In this document: piece by piece, positions 16,646 to 24,073 of the stretch
How the letters are laid out: every line of letters begins with the position of its first letter
Numbering within the stretch: position 1 is the stretch's first letter
IMG/VR virus record: IMGVR_UViG_3300025168_000315
Coordinates: 1 to 33,789 of that record
Strand: one strand, 5' to 3'
DNA: 33,789 nucleotides
Source of the DNA: a virus
The notes under the pieces: generated by a model
Told to the model about the DNA's origin: nothing
The model's input: only the letters and a program-made list of their open reading frames with translations
Databases searched by the model: none
Translations under genes and position numbers: made by a program

Positions 16646-16876
16646 CTAGTCTTCTATCCAGAAGGTATCCTTATCTAACACATACCCCAACCCTGCAACG
16701 TGCCTACGGTAGTCTACGTCCATCATATTGAGCGTAGCTATTTTGCCCCGTAGATCTTTGGGTAGATCCTTAAATAATTTATAGGATCTAGTTGTTGTAT
16801 ACTTATCTAAACTTTGTACTTTAATATTATTAGTAGCGTGATCTAGGCATACAATGTGATACGTTGATAGACCCAC
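16646..16876 (-). CDS. small unknown protein
   Basis: This encodes 76 residues, starting with GTG at 16876; no good Shine-Dalgarno is visible. The product (MGLSTYHIVCLDHATNN, then a basic KYTTTRSYKLFKDLPKDLRGKIATL and DYRRHVAGLGYVLDKDTFWIED) looks like a compact soluble domain with no known motif. It follows the 323-residue unknown gene by 60 bases, so it probably shares that transcript. An inverted repeat places the GTG inside a potential leader stem. Start uncertain, gene likely. Confidence 0.6.
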   Translation of the reverse strand: MGLSTYHIVCLDHATNNIKVQSLDKYTTTRSYKLFKDLPKDLRGKIATLNMMDVDYRRHVAGLGYVLDKDTFWIED

Positions 16877-16925
16877 GGTAATATTTGTAATTCCTATTGA
16901 ACGAAACTAAACCCTATCACCGTGG
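16872..16925 (-). promoter_or_regulatory. leader hairpin that could cover a GTG start
   Basis: CCCACGGT (16872-16879) is the exact reverse complement of ACCGTGGG (16918-16925). On the - strand transcript the stem would include the GTG start codon of the 76-residue gene and loop out its weak ribosome-binding region, which could limit its translation. No experimental support. Confidence 0.4.
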
Positions 16926-16936
16926 GGTAACCTTGT

Positions 16937-17908
16937 CTACAAAAATATGTAATAAATACCACCGGGTTTTATAGTTACCCCTACACCCTCAACATCTTCC
17001 CCATATACTTGTATGGTTGATATCTTTCTGGACACCTCTTCTGGTAGTGTCGATGTTGTATACGTAGTAGGTTCACCCACTTTTACGGAAGCATTCCAAT
17101 CAACCTCGTTTAACAAAACAGTATGGAAGATAGTCTCGTCATTGAAAGTATGTGTGCGATATAGAGCGCAAGTCGTATTCCCTGAGCTACCCTTACCCAC
17201 TTCTTTTCGATCCGCTTCGAAATCATTTAGTGATCGTATCTTAGATATCAAACCCCCACCCAAGGATACTTGTCCGTATTTATCCACCCTCCCCAGTGCA
17301 GAGAGCAACGATTCGTCACTACGTATCTCGTTTTCCAGACTTTTTCTAGCGTATCTTACCTCCCTCTCAACGTCCGCTATCTGCCGAAATGCCGTTTTGC
17401 CTACATGTCTTACCATGTCCTCAATTGTAAGAGGTCGAATTAATTCCCTAGCTGCCTTGATAAAGTTCTTATCTGAACTAGTTCTGAGTACCCTCATATG
17501 TTCTGGATGCCGTTCGTTGAGTACAAACGGGCTTTCTATAGTGAGATACTTTTTGTAGGAGGACTCATATACTGAGATCCACGATATTTCCGCAGAGGCG
17601 TAGGGGAAGCTGAAGAACACCGCAGCCATACTAGTCTCGTATGTGTTATCGCTTACGAGTACTCTAGCTTTCCTAAACACTGGGTCACGCAGTAGTTTAA
17701 GTACTGCCTGTTCTAACGGCCTGAACACAGTAGCGTCTTCATTAATAGCTTCAGTAAAACGTATCTCGTTACTTTCTAATACCTGTGCCCAACTCTCATC
17801 AGTCTCCGCATCTTGGGGGGACAGGCATACTGTAGCCCCCGTAGTGAAAAGACTATCGTGATGTAACTGAGTTACTAAGTTTTGAAATGCATAACGTATA
17901 GTTTCCAT
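16937..17908 (-). CDS. unknown protein of the AAA/VWA cassette (323 residues)
   Basis: The start was placed at the ATG at 17908, which has AAGGG nine bases upstream; the frame stays open for 20 more codons but these are only the palindrome translated. The protein has an alpha/beta N-terminal half (YAFQNLVTQLHHDSLFTTGA, then VLVSDNTYETSMAAVFFSFP), a helical charged middle (FRQIADVEREVRYARKSLE, a likely coiled coil at about 195-215) and a beta-rich end. No catalytic motif or membrane segment is evident. Its own palindrome lies 36 bases before the start. It is the leftmost large gene of the block with the MoxR and VWA genes, so it may be a substrate, adaptor or effector of that system; this is inference from position only. 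Confidence 0.7.
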   Translation of the reverse strand: METIRYAFQNLVTQLHHDSLFTTGATVCLSPQDAETDESWAQVLESNEIRFTEAINEDATVFRPLEQAVLKLLRDPVFRKARVLVSDNTYETSMAAVFFSFPYASAEISWISVYESSYKKYLTIESPFVLNERHPEHMRVLRTSSDKNFIKAARELIRPLTIEDMVRHVGKTAFRQIADVEREVRYARKSLENEIRSDESLLSALGRVDKYGQVSLGGGLISKIRSLNDFEADRKEVGKGSSGNTTCALYRTHTFNDETIFHTVLLNEVDWNASVKVGEPTTYTTSTLPEEVSRKISTIQVYGEDVEGVGVTIKPGGIYYIFL

Positions 17909-17944
17909 AGTTATTCCCTTACTTGTAGTTGTAGTAGTTTTGAA

Positions 17945-17963
17945 GTTAGGGACGGTCCCTAAC
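17945..17963. promoter_or_regulatory. 19-bp palindrome, operator copy 2
   Basis: This is the same perfect GTTAGGGAC-G-GTCCCTAAC sequence, ending 36 bases before the ATG at 17908 and starting in the 74-base gap after the preceding gene. The downstream flank on the - strand (TTCAAAACTAC) matches copies 1 and 3. Confidence 0.7.
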
Positions 17964-17982
17964 TCCAAGTGCAGTGGGTTAT

Positions 17983-19125
17983 TTATTTAGCTTTCTGTAC
18001 TAGTTCTTCTACTGTGTATCTAAGGCCCATCCACTCGTTCATAAACGATACGAACTGTGACCTAACCTTACGTACCTCTCCTTCAGTAGCGTTGTACTGT
18101 AGGTTGCGTAACTCGCTAAGTAGTGGCTTACGGTCTAGGAAGTGGTACAGTAAATGTAGTCGGTACTCGTTCTGGTCGTTAGTGACTACATCCCGCGCCT
18201 TACCTACGTCATACCCTTCCATACCAGATAGATTTGCGAAGTAGTGTGAGTATGTAGATGCACTATCTCCATCCGGTCGTGGCAGTACGTAGTTCTGCAG
18301 CTTGGTACAGTGCTCCCTACGTTCGTCCCACTCATCGTTTATGAATGAAGCGAACCTCACGATGTATTGCCAGTAGTCCTCGATAGCATCGACGTACTGT
18401 TCTTTTGCATCTTTGTCTACTCTGGTAAACGATCTGTACTCGTCTTCACCCCCACTAATCCAAGTCCACTTAGCAAAACGATTGCGATATGTCGTACAAC
18501 CTGTAGAAAGTACTCTCTCAAAAGTAATCGCACTGTTGTCCTTATACGGGTACTCTCTTTTTAAGTTTGCTCGGTTCTTCTTCTGCCATCCCTCCGGTAT
18601 CGCTTTGCCTCTAGCGAGGTACACACTACCCTCTACCCCAAATACTTCTATCTTCTCCTTACCCTGTTGGATTGGTGGTAGTGTTAGAGACGTAGGTAAA
18701 TACATGCGGAGGAACTTAGTCCTCCACGCTGCGTTGTACTCACTCGCGTGGTTCCTAATTGTTATTGTTTCTGTCACATTACTACGTAGTAGATCGGGTG
18801 CATGCCTACGCCATACTATAGGCGCGAACTCCACCATCTCAGCCATCTCTTGTTGGGAGTAATCCTTGTACGCTGTATCCCCCTCACCTTGTTCCCCGTA
18901 AAAAGAAATGGGGTCACCGTAGCCACCATCTAGAAACACATAAGTATCTGGATCTACTTTACGTATCTTGTCGAACTTGTTACTACGATTACCTAAAGGA
19001 CGTATGTCTCTTGTAGTACGTAGCATGTTACGCTCGTTGATCGGGTCGATAGCCGTATACATTGTCTCTACCACATCGAACCCATAGTCTTTATTATACA
19101 ATGTGTCCCAAAAATAATGTTTCAT
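17983..19125 (-). CDS. unknown protein of the AAA/VWA cassette (380 residues)
   Basis: The start is the ATG at 19125, preceded by AAGGAG and coupled by a 4-base ATGA overlap to a 46-residue gene; the frame remains open upstream but that part is the small gene in another frame. The product starts MKHYFWDTLYNKDYGFD and is soluble, rich in aromatic and charged residues, with NHASEYNAAWRTKFLRMYLP near the centre and a helical C-terminal third (SELRNLQYNATEGEVRKVRS). I recognise no family. It is co-transcribed with the VWA protein, so it may be a partner or client of the MoxR-VWA pair. Confidence 0.75.
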   Translation of the reverse strand: MKHYFWDTLYNKDYGFDVVETMYTAIDPINERNMLRTTRDIRPLGNRSNKFDKIRKVDPDTYVFLDGGYGDPISFYGEQGEGDTAYKDYSQQEMAEMVEFAPIVWRRHAPDLLRSNVTETITIRNHASEYNAAWRTKFLRMYLPTSLTLPPIQQGKEKIEVFGVEGSVYLARGKAIPEGWQKKNRANLKREYPYKDNSAITFERVLSTGCTTYRNRFAKWTWISGGEDEYRSFTRVDKDAKEQYVDAIEDYWQYIVRFASFINDEWDERREHCTKLQNYVLPRPDGDSASTYSHYFANLSGMEGYDVGKARDVVTNDQNEYRLHLLYHFLDRKPLLSELRNLQYNATEGEVRKVRSQFVSFMNEWMGLRYTVEELVQKAK

Positions 19126-19262
19126 TCCTGTACTCCTTCTCGTAAAAGCTCCAGACAGAAGTCTATTGCCTCCTGCCGTATGGGTGAAAACCCAAGGTGC
19201 GGCTTGTTGTTGATCGTGCATATCGCACAATAGATACCATCCCTACCTCTCGTTATGGTCAT
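19122..19262 (-). CDS. 46-residue small protein coupled to the cassette
   Basis: The ATG at 19262 has AAGGAG eight bases upstream and starts 14 bases after the VWA gene; its TGA overlaps the next ATG by four bases. The product (MTITRGRDGIYCAICTINN, then KPHLGFSPIRQEAIDFCLELL) has a C-x-x-C pair at residues 12-15 and an amphipathic C-terminal helix. Perfect gene spacing on both sides makes it a convincing real gene despite its size. Function unknown. Confidence 0.75.
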   Translation of the reverse strand: MTITRGRDGIYCAICTINNKPHLGFSPIRQEAIDFCLELLREGVQE

Positions 19263-19276
19263 TACTTTCTCCTTGT

Positions 19277-20515
19277 TTATACTTTGATGTGTACAGTCTT
19301 ACCTATGGCGGGTCGGGCTTGCTCGTTGTTAGCTACACACCACAACACCGGACAGTCCCAGTTACCCCAACCTCCAAACAATTCACCGTCAGTTAACACC
19401 GCGCATGCTGTAGGTATGATCTTCTTATCTCTAAGATACTTGGGTACACAACGTACATCTGTACCACCACCACCTTTGGGAACTAGGTTACGTATAACAC
19501 CGTCTATGTCATCTAGCTTGTCTTGCTGAAACTCTTCATGCCCAGCCACTTCGGTGTCCCACCATATTAGGTGCAACGTAGTGGGGCGTAGAGTCATAGC
19601 TATCTTCTTGAACTCACCTAACCACTGCCCAAGGAACTCGTAACATGAACCCGACATATCAGGTGCTAGAACTAGGTGCTCCATCTTCGTACCTAACGTA
19701 GTAGGCATATACACTCCTTGGCCTAGATGCCTACGGTTAGGTCTGGACCATGTAGAGTACTCCTTACCAGAACATACTTGTTGTGCCCAATCCTTGGCTA
19801 CTTTCTCCCAAGGTACTTTCGGAGTCATTAGCTCAGTTATGGTACGGTTAGACTGTAGACCTAACCTACCAGCCACCATGTTACCTTGGCGAACTGCACT
19901 CTCTATCTCTCGTGCTAAGTCTTCTTTCTCTACCGCATCTAGTTCTTCAGCACCCTCCCAATCGTGCTCGTCTATAGGGTTGTCGCCTCCATCTTCGTAA
20001 TCTTCTGAGACGTCTTCGCCTTCATCCTGTCGCTGCTTCAAGTCCCAGAATATCTTGGCTATATCCCAACCGATGTACTTGGGTGTACAGAAACCGCCCT
20101 CGGGCATAGTTGCGAACCCACTAGGCCACTTACGCCTAGCTTCGGGTACGTTATCCATGATCCAAGCATTCTCTATGGTGAGAGTATTGTTGATCCACTC
20201 ATCACACGATATACCCGCTAACTTAGGATCTATCTTGAATAGGTGTAGGTATATGTGTAGGTGTCGTCCTAGCTTGTGGTAGTTCTCATGCAGTATCAGG
20301 AACCGAAACTCTGCATCGTTTAGTTCGGGTATAAACCGCGATCCGTAGATGACATCTCTACCATTGGTCATAGCACTAGGTACGCTGTCGTCCAATGCAC
20401 TTATACCTAGCGCGACTACTCCTGCTAGTGGGGCGTATATATCCACCCCGTATATATCAGTGACGTTCTTCTGTAGTCTCTGCTCTACAGTCAGTTGTGG
20501 TTGTAGGTTTAACAT
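19277..20515 (-). CDS. metallopeptidase-like/VWA protein (DUF2201 type)
   Basis: The 412-residue protein starts at the ATG at 20515, preceded by AAGGAG. The N-terminal domain carries H76-E77-x-x-H80 in FLILHENYHKLGRH, the zincin-like signature of the DUF2201 N-terminal domain. A highly acidic linker follows (about residues 163-196). The C-terminal domain is von Willebrand A-like with a complete metal-ion adhesion site: D286-x-S288-x-S290, T352 in GGGGTD, and D376 in LTDGE. In this family the protein pairs with a MoxR-type AAA+ ATPase, whose gene lies immediately upstream here, 10 bases away. Together they probably remodel or activate a target protein using ATP and a divalent metal. The peptidase motif may be structural instead of catalytic. 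Confidence 0.88.
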   Translation of the reverse strand: MLNLQPQLTVEQRLQKNVTDIYGVDIYAPLAGVVALGISALDDSVPSAMTNGRDVIYGSRFIPELNDAEFRFLILHENYHKLGRHLHIYLHLFKIDPKLAGISCDEWINNTLTIENAWIMDNVPEARRKWPSGFATMPEGGFCTPKYIGWDIAKIFWDLKQRQDEGEDVSEDYEDGGDNPIDEHDWEGAEELDAVEKEDLAREIESAVRQGNMVAGRLGLQSNRTITELMTPKVPWEKVAKDWAQQVCSGKEYSTWSRPNRRHLGQGVYMPTTLGTKMEHLVLAPDMSGSCYEFLGQWLGEFKKIAMTLRPTTLHLIWWDTEVAGHEEFQQDKLDDIDGVIRNLVPKGGGGTDVRCVPKYLRDKKIIPTACAVLTDGELFGGWGNWDCPVLWCVANNEQARPAIGKTVHIKV

Positions 20516-20525
20516 CTGTATCTCC

Positions 20526-21632
20526 TTATCGCTTATCGGCTGAATACATGTGGACGTTACGGTCCGCAAACTCTTGGAACTTTCTGTTGTTCATTATCAG
20601 TGACTGCTTAGGGTGCTTGCTGGTAGCAGCGTTTAGGAAGTATGACTTACAGTTATCGTTTAGACGGTCAACGTATGTAACCCATGCATCTACTGTCTCA
20701 CGCTCGATACTCTGAATACCCCGATGCACTATCATCATCAACGCACTAGCTCCGGTAGGAATCATGGCAGTGAGTGGTGAGGTATGTATGTCATCTAGTT
20801 TTGGTAGGTCTGCTATCAACCGGCTGTAGTTGAATAACTCTGAACCAGCCACCCTACCTACGGCACCTACTAGTGCAGACTCCAATGTCGCATTGTCTAG
20901 CCCGCCCGACTCGGCTGCGTACATGATGTCGGAACATGCATGCATCGACCTGTTGGTGACAAACGCTGTCTCTGCTCTATCAGGATGGAAGATGTACTCG
21001 TTATCTTCTGGTCGCGCTACCTCTTGGAATGACTGCATTAATTGCGGGTTCTCCATGACGTAAGAGTTGACAATATAGTGACAGTCTTCGGGTATACCGA
21101 AATTCTCTACCCACTCTACGTTAGTGCTTTTGCGTACTGGTACTTCTATCAGCCGGTTACCGTGGTGAGCCATGAGTGAATCACCTACACCCTCTTCACC
21201 AAGGTTCGAGGTAGCAAACACAATAGAGTCAGGGTGTAGTTTCTTATCTCCTAGTATTCTCTCTAACATAACTCGTAAGAGTGCGTTCTTTACAGGTGGC
21301 AGACACTTCTTTAGCTCGTCTATCATTATCACTACAGGTACATCTAGGTGGAACCCTAGCTCTTCGTTCGTAGCACTTGAGAAGTAGTCGTTACCCTCTA
21401 GATCCTTGAACTTGGGTATCACGATGTCACCCGCATCCTTGGTGGTGCCGTCGAAATACACCAGCTTATGGTCGGGTAACAGCTTACCTATCATCTTGAG
21501 TAACGTAGACTTGCCGGTACCCATGTGCCCTGCGGCTAAGATAGTACGTTTCATACCTAGCGTTACGATTAAGAGCGCCACTTGCTCTAGTGAGAGTGCG
21601 TAAGATCGTTGGTTCAATTGCATAGTTGTCAT
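20526..21632 (-). CDS. MoxR-type AAA+ ATPase
   Basis: The 368-residue protein has Walker A GHMGTGKST (35-43), Walker B VVIMIDEL (100-107), sensor 1 FATSN (139-143) and a helical lid domain, the layout of the MoxR/CbbQ clade. These ATPases act as chaperones together with a VWA-domain partner, and the VWA gene follows directly. The start ATG at 21632 has AGGA nine bases upstream; a second ATG three codons later is possible. A 19-bp palindrome lies 33 bases before the start and overlaps the end of the preceding DUF3150-like gene. No transmembrane segment, so a cytoplasmic complex is expected. Confidence 0.92.
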   Translation of the reverse strand: MTTMQLNQRSYALSLEQVALLIVTLGMKRTILAAGHMGTGKSTLLKMIGKLLPDHKLVYFDGTTKDAGDIVIPKFKDLEGNDYFSSATNEELGFHLDVPVVIMIDELKKCLPPVKNALLRVMLERILGDKKLHPDSIVFATSNLGEEGVGDSLMAHHGNRLIEVPVRKSTNVEWVENFGIPEDCHYIVNSYVMENPQLMQSFQEVARPEDNEYIFHPDRAETAFVTNRSMHACSDIMYAAESGGLDNATLESALVGAVGRVAGSELFNYSRLIADLPKLDDIHTSPLTAMIPTGASALMMIVHRGIQSIERETVDAWVTYVDRLNDNCKSYFLNAATSKHPKQSLIMNNRKFQEFADRNVHMYSADKR

Positions 21633-21665
21633 AATATTTTCCTAGTTAATAAAAGTAGTTTTGAA

Positions 21666-21684
21666 GTTAGGGACGGTCCCTAAC
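21666..21684. promoter_or_regulatory. 19-bp palindrome, operator copy 3
   Basis: This is an identical core to copies 1, 2 and 4. It overlaps the TAG stop (21680-21682) of the DUF3150-like gene and ends 33 bases before the AAA+ start. Just upstream on the - strand lies TTTCAACTGGAAA, a near-palindrome related to the site at 16195. Confidence 0.7.
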
Positions 21685-22789
21685 AGTTTCCAGTTGAAAG
21701 AGGCTTCAGTACGTTAAGCACGGAGGTAATAGCATCTACTACCTCGATACGTAACGCTTCACTATCACGTAATGATTCTGCATCGACGTTGTATAGTGCG
21801 GCCTCTAGTTTATGCACCGATAGTTCTATACTTGGTTCTTTGTTGAAGTTGAAGTTGCGTAGGGTGTACATCTTGTCCCTAGCTCTATCAGGTAATGTAC
21901 TGTGGAACCCGGTAGCTTTGTCCCCGAACTTGTAATCTAGTTTTGTACGTATGTCGGTTAGCTCGTCTATCGAATCACGGTATATACCGGACATCATCGC
22001 GGCGTTTTGCTTGCCGTAGAACTTCTTGTAGCTAGACTCTAGATACTCGCGTGACTCGTCTAGAATGCTACCGATGAAGTTGTCGCCGTTGTCGGCTTCG
22101 GCTAGTGGTATCAGCACATAGGTGAAACTGAACTTAGCCCGGATAGCATGCTTACTAGGGTAGTCACTGCGTTTGAAGTTGTCGCCCAGACTACTGCCAC
22201 TATTCCTAGACTGCTCTGCTTCTCGCTCTACGGAATCTTCGAACGTATCACATAACAGATCTAGTTCCTCGTAGAAGTCCTGATAGAACCTGTCCATCTC
22301 AGGCCGAATATCCATGATAGATATAGCGGGTATGAGTCGAGGTCCACGATCTAGCCAAGGTTGGGTGTACTGTGAGTGTACTTTCCTAGCAGCACGTTCT
22401 ATCTTCTTTAACTTCTGTAGGTGGGGGTTGTCATCTAGCAGAGACTTGATGAGCTTGAACTTCTGCGGATCACCACGGAACCCTATGGCTACGTCAGCAC
22501 TCGCATCACGGTCGGTCTTCTTACCATCCCAGAGGGTCACGTTTAGGTGACTGAGTTTGGCGTGAGTACCTAGTGATATCTCTACTAGTTCTGGTTCTAC
22601 CCGCGCTGCTTCGGCTCCTGCTTCGGGCCAAGCAATCGGGCCTTCGGTGTTAACAGGTACATCAAATACTTCTGACTCATCGTTAGCTATCGTGCGCTCT
22701 ACTATGTCAGGCCAAGCGTTTGTGCTTTCAGTGTTAGAAACTACTTCTGGTACTGCTTTACGTTTTAAGATGTCGGATAATTTACCCAT
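21680..22789 (-). CDS. DUF3150-like protein, first gene of the MoxR-VWA cassette
   Basis: The 369-residue protein starts at the ATG at 22789 (GGAG upstream). The frame is open for 37 more codons, but these cover the promoter leader and palindrome. The N-terminal 70 residues are acidic and low in structure with two similar segments (NTESTNAWPD and NTEGPIAWPE). The rest is helical: VTLWDGKKTDRDA, FKLIKSLLDDNPHLQKLKKIERAARKVHSQ, then DRFYQDFYEELDLL, and a YPSKHAIRAKFSFTYVLIPL strand. This order resembles DUF3150 proteins, which accompany AAA+ and VWA genes in phages; the match is from memory and tentative. It is transcribed from the strong promoter at 22889-22917. Confidence 0.65.
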   Translation of the reverse strand: MGKLSDILKRKAVPEVVSNTESTNAWPDIVERTIANDESEVFDVPVNTEGPIAWPEAGAEAARVEPELVEISLGTHAKLSHLNVTLWDGKKTDRDASADVAIGFRGDPQKFKLIKSLLDDNPHLQKLKKIERAARKVHSQYTQPWLDRGPRLIPAISIMDIRPEMDRFYQDFYEELDLLCDTFEDSVEREAEQSRNSGSSLGDNFKRSDYPSKHAIRAKFSFTYVLIPLAEADNGDNFIGSILDESREYLESSYKKFYGKQNAAMMSGIYRDSIDELTDIRTKLDYKFGDKATGFHSTLPDRARDKMYTLRNFNFNKEPSIELSVHKLEAALYNVDAESLRDSEALRIEVVDAITSVLNVLKPLSTGNC

Positions 22790-22819
22790 TGTCGTTCTCC
22801 ATGTTAAGAATGTTTTGAG

Positions 22820-22838
22820 GTTAGGGACGGTCCCTAAC
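22820..22838. promoter_or_regulatory. 19-bp palindrome, operator copy 4
   Basis: This is the same perfect palindrome, ending 30 bases before the ATG at 22789 and 50 bases downstream of the -10 box at 22889. A repressor bound here would sit in the transcribed leader and not on the promoter itself, as phage roadblock (stoperator-like) sites do. Confidence 0.75.
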
Positions 22839-22888
22839 TCCAAGTGAAACCTAGTGGTTACTTCAAACAAACTACCACCAGAACTACT

Positions 22889-22917
22889 ATTATACCCCAT
22901 CCCCTTATTGAGGTCAA
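22889..22917 (-). promoter_or_regulatory. consensus sigma70-type early promoter
   Basis: On the - strand TTGACC (22912-22917) and a perfect TATAAT (22889-22894) are separated by exactly 17 bases. Transcription would start near 22882, leaving a leader of about 93 bases that contains operator copy 4 before the DUF3150-like gene. It is the best promoter match in the window. Confidence 0.85.
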
Positions 22918-22949
22918 TACGTTGTCATATGACGTTAAATGTCATTAAA

Positions 22950-23335
22950 CATATAATGTTCTGTTTAAACGTATAATGTTCTTATAATGTAGTGAGCTAA
23001 CTTATTGATAAACAAAGAATGTTCGAATGTTCGGCTTCTGAAGGAGAGAGAGCTAGGTAGAACTAGAATTGCAGATGGGAGGTGAATACGAACATTAGGG
23101 GGGGTCCACCCAATGTCTCTTCTCTCTATTTTGTAAAAAACGAACATTACTAACTAACAATATCATATATATAATATATAAGAACATTTAGTAAAGAATA
23201 GGTAGGACATCTACTCACATTTAACCACATCTACTAATGTTTGTAATGTTCGTTTTCTGTTTTACAAAACCGAACATTGCACGTTTTTAGCGAACATTAG
23301 GGCTATTTTGCGAACATTACACCGAACATTACCAG
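22950..23335. repeat. iteron array in AT-rich non-coding region, candidate replication origin
   Basis: At least twelve copies of a CGAACATTA-type motif (either strand) lie in about 380 bases. The starts are 22954, 22974, 23017, 23025, 23089, 23141, 23181 (variant), 23244, 23271, 23291, 23311 and 23323. The copies at 23271, 23291 and 23311 are spaced exactly 20 bases, two helical turns; two at 23017 and 23025 are tandem. A stretch of nearly pure A/T lies at 23158-23181. No credible gene covers it. Iterons beside an AT-rich block at the junction of the early and late halves are the classic appearance of an initiator-driven origin. A repressor-binding array is the alternative. Confidence 0.7.
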
Positions 23336-23347
23336 AACAACCAAAAT

Positions 23348-23530
23348 ACTTCGTGCTACTCAAAAACTGGTCTCAGTTGAGGGTGGGGTTTACTTGCTAT
23401 TAGGGACCGTCCCTAACTTCAAAACTACTACCACACTTCGTGCTACTGAATAACTGGTCTCAGTTGAAGTTAGGGACCATCCCTAAACCCAAATCAAAAC
23501 CACACTTCGTGCTACTGAATAACTGGTTTC
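23348..23530. repeat. tandem composite repeat carrying operator copies 5 and 6
   Basis: The segment ACTTCGTGCTACT occurs three times (23348, 23435, 23504), each followed after 5-6 bases by ACTGGTYTCA. Palindromes lie between them at 23399-23417 (ATTAGGGACCGTCCCTAAC) and 23469-23487 (GTTAGGGACCATCCCTAAA), in the inverted orientation relative to the copies over the leftward genes. A fourth ACTTCGTGCTAC stands alone at 16152-16163. No gene is present. The degenerate units suggest duplication of a control element, or a small mobile palindromic repeat. Confidence 0.65.
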
Positions 23531-23542
23531 AAAAAAGCGAGG

Positions 23543-23580
23543 CCAAAAAAAACCTGATTAGAAATTAATCTAATCAGGTT
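23543..23580 (-). terminator. strong rho-independent terminator of the three-gene unit
   Basis: A 12-bp perfect stem (23551-23562 with 23569-23580) and 6-base loop are followed on the - strand by a run of U residues (A-run 23545-23552). It lies 6 bases after the stop of the 83-residue gene and insulates the candidate origin from leftward transcription. Confidence 0.92.
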
Positions 23581-23585
23581 GGGGA

Positions 23586-23837
23586 TTACTTAGGATTGTC
23601 TACTACTCGTCCGGATTCAAAATAATGTTTACCTTGATAGTCTGATAGATGCATGACTTGCGACATTGAGTACTCGTCAAGAGTAATAGCGTTGGCAATC
23701 GTGCCTAGTTTATCCCATTCCGCATGGTGCCCAAAAGTAGGATGGCCGGCGGCGGCAATAGCCAATGTATCTAATGCTGCTAACATTTCCTTAACTACTT
23801 CTGGACCCAATAGAACGTATCCATTTTCTTTATTCAT
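23586..23837 (-). CDS. small unknown protein, last gene of a three-gene unit
   Basis: This encodes 83 residues with AAGGAAC before the ATG at 23837. The N-terminal part (VLLGPEVVKEMLAALDTLAIAAAGHP) is a helical segment, followed by a His-rich GHHAEWDKLGTIANAI and a polar end. There is no membrane helix of full length or known motif. Its leader is one of two identical 50-bp copies, and a strong terminator follows the stop. I do not recognise it. Confidence 0.7.
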   Translation of the reverse strand: MNKENGYVLLGPEVVKEMLAALDTLAIAAAGHPTFGHHAEWDKLGTIANAITLDEYSMSQVMHLSDYQGKHYFESGRVVDNPK

Positions 23838-23884
23838 AATCGTTCCTTAATAGTGGACCCCATTGCTGGGGTCCGATGAGTTTA
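23835..23884 (-). repeat. 50-bp direct repeat, leader copy A
   Basis: This is identical to 24071-24120. It contains, on the - strand, the stop of the upstream gene, a 7-bp hairpin (GGACCCC 23855-23861 with GGGGTCC 23868-23874, loop ATTGCT on the + strand), the ribosome-binding site AAGGAAC and the next ATG. It functions as an intercistronic leader. Confidence 0.9.
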
Positions 23885-24073
23885 GATAGTGTGTCTACTT
23901 TTCCTATTGGGTGATCTGGCGCACCAGATCATACCGGCCATTGATAGACCGGCGAGCGGCCCTGCTAGTATTGGATTCAATCCTGTACCGGCAGTGTTGA
24001 ACTCATACATTAGAAAAAACAATGTACAGGTTAAGGCAGTAAGTAACATGCCTGCAATAACTTGGATATTCAT
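23882..24073 (-). CDS. 63-residue membrane protein (two segments)
   Basis: The product begins MNIQVIAGMLLTALTCTLFFLMYEF, a first membrane helix, then GLNPILAGPLAGLSMAGMIW, a second, and ends in a basic tail (CARSPNRKSRHTI). Two helices with a short loop and a positive tail fit a small inner-membrane protein; a holin is possible but it is away from any lysin and in an early-type unit, so the call stays open. Ribosome-binding site AAGGAAC before the ATG at 24073, within the repeated leader. Confidence 0.7.
   Translation of the reverse strand: MNIQVIAGMLLTALTCTLFFLMYEFNTAGTGLNPILAGPLAGLSMAGMIWCARSPNRKSRHTI

Noticed and set aside
17013-17558. Rightward 181-codon open frame
   Set aside because: It lies antisense within the 323-residue gene, has no ribosome-binding site and low protein-like quality; a frame shadow.
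17908-17968. Shared N-terminal peptide ELGTVPNFK on two proteins
   Set aside because: It is the palindrome read as codons; other copies are out of frame or non-coding, and good start sites lie downstream.
23017-23033. LexA box
   Set aside because: The GTTC spacing is four, not the seven of alphaproteobacterial LexA, and it belongs to the wider iteron series.
22965-23147. Leftward 60-codon frame in the candidate origin
   Set aside because: Made of iterons and AT-rich sequence, with no ribosome-binding site.
23348-23530. CRISPR array
   Set aside because: Units vary in length and sequence, the spacers contain palindromes and no cas genes are present.
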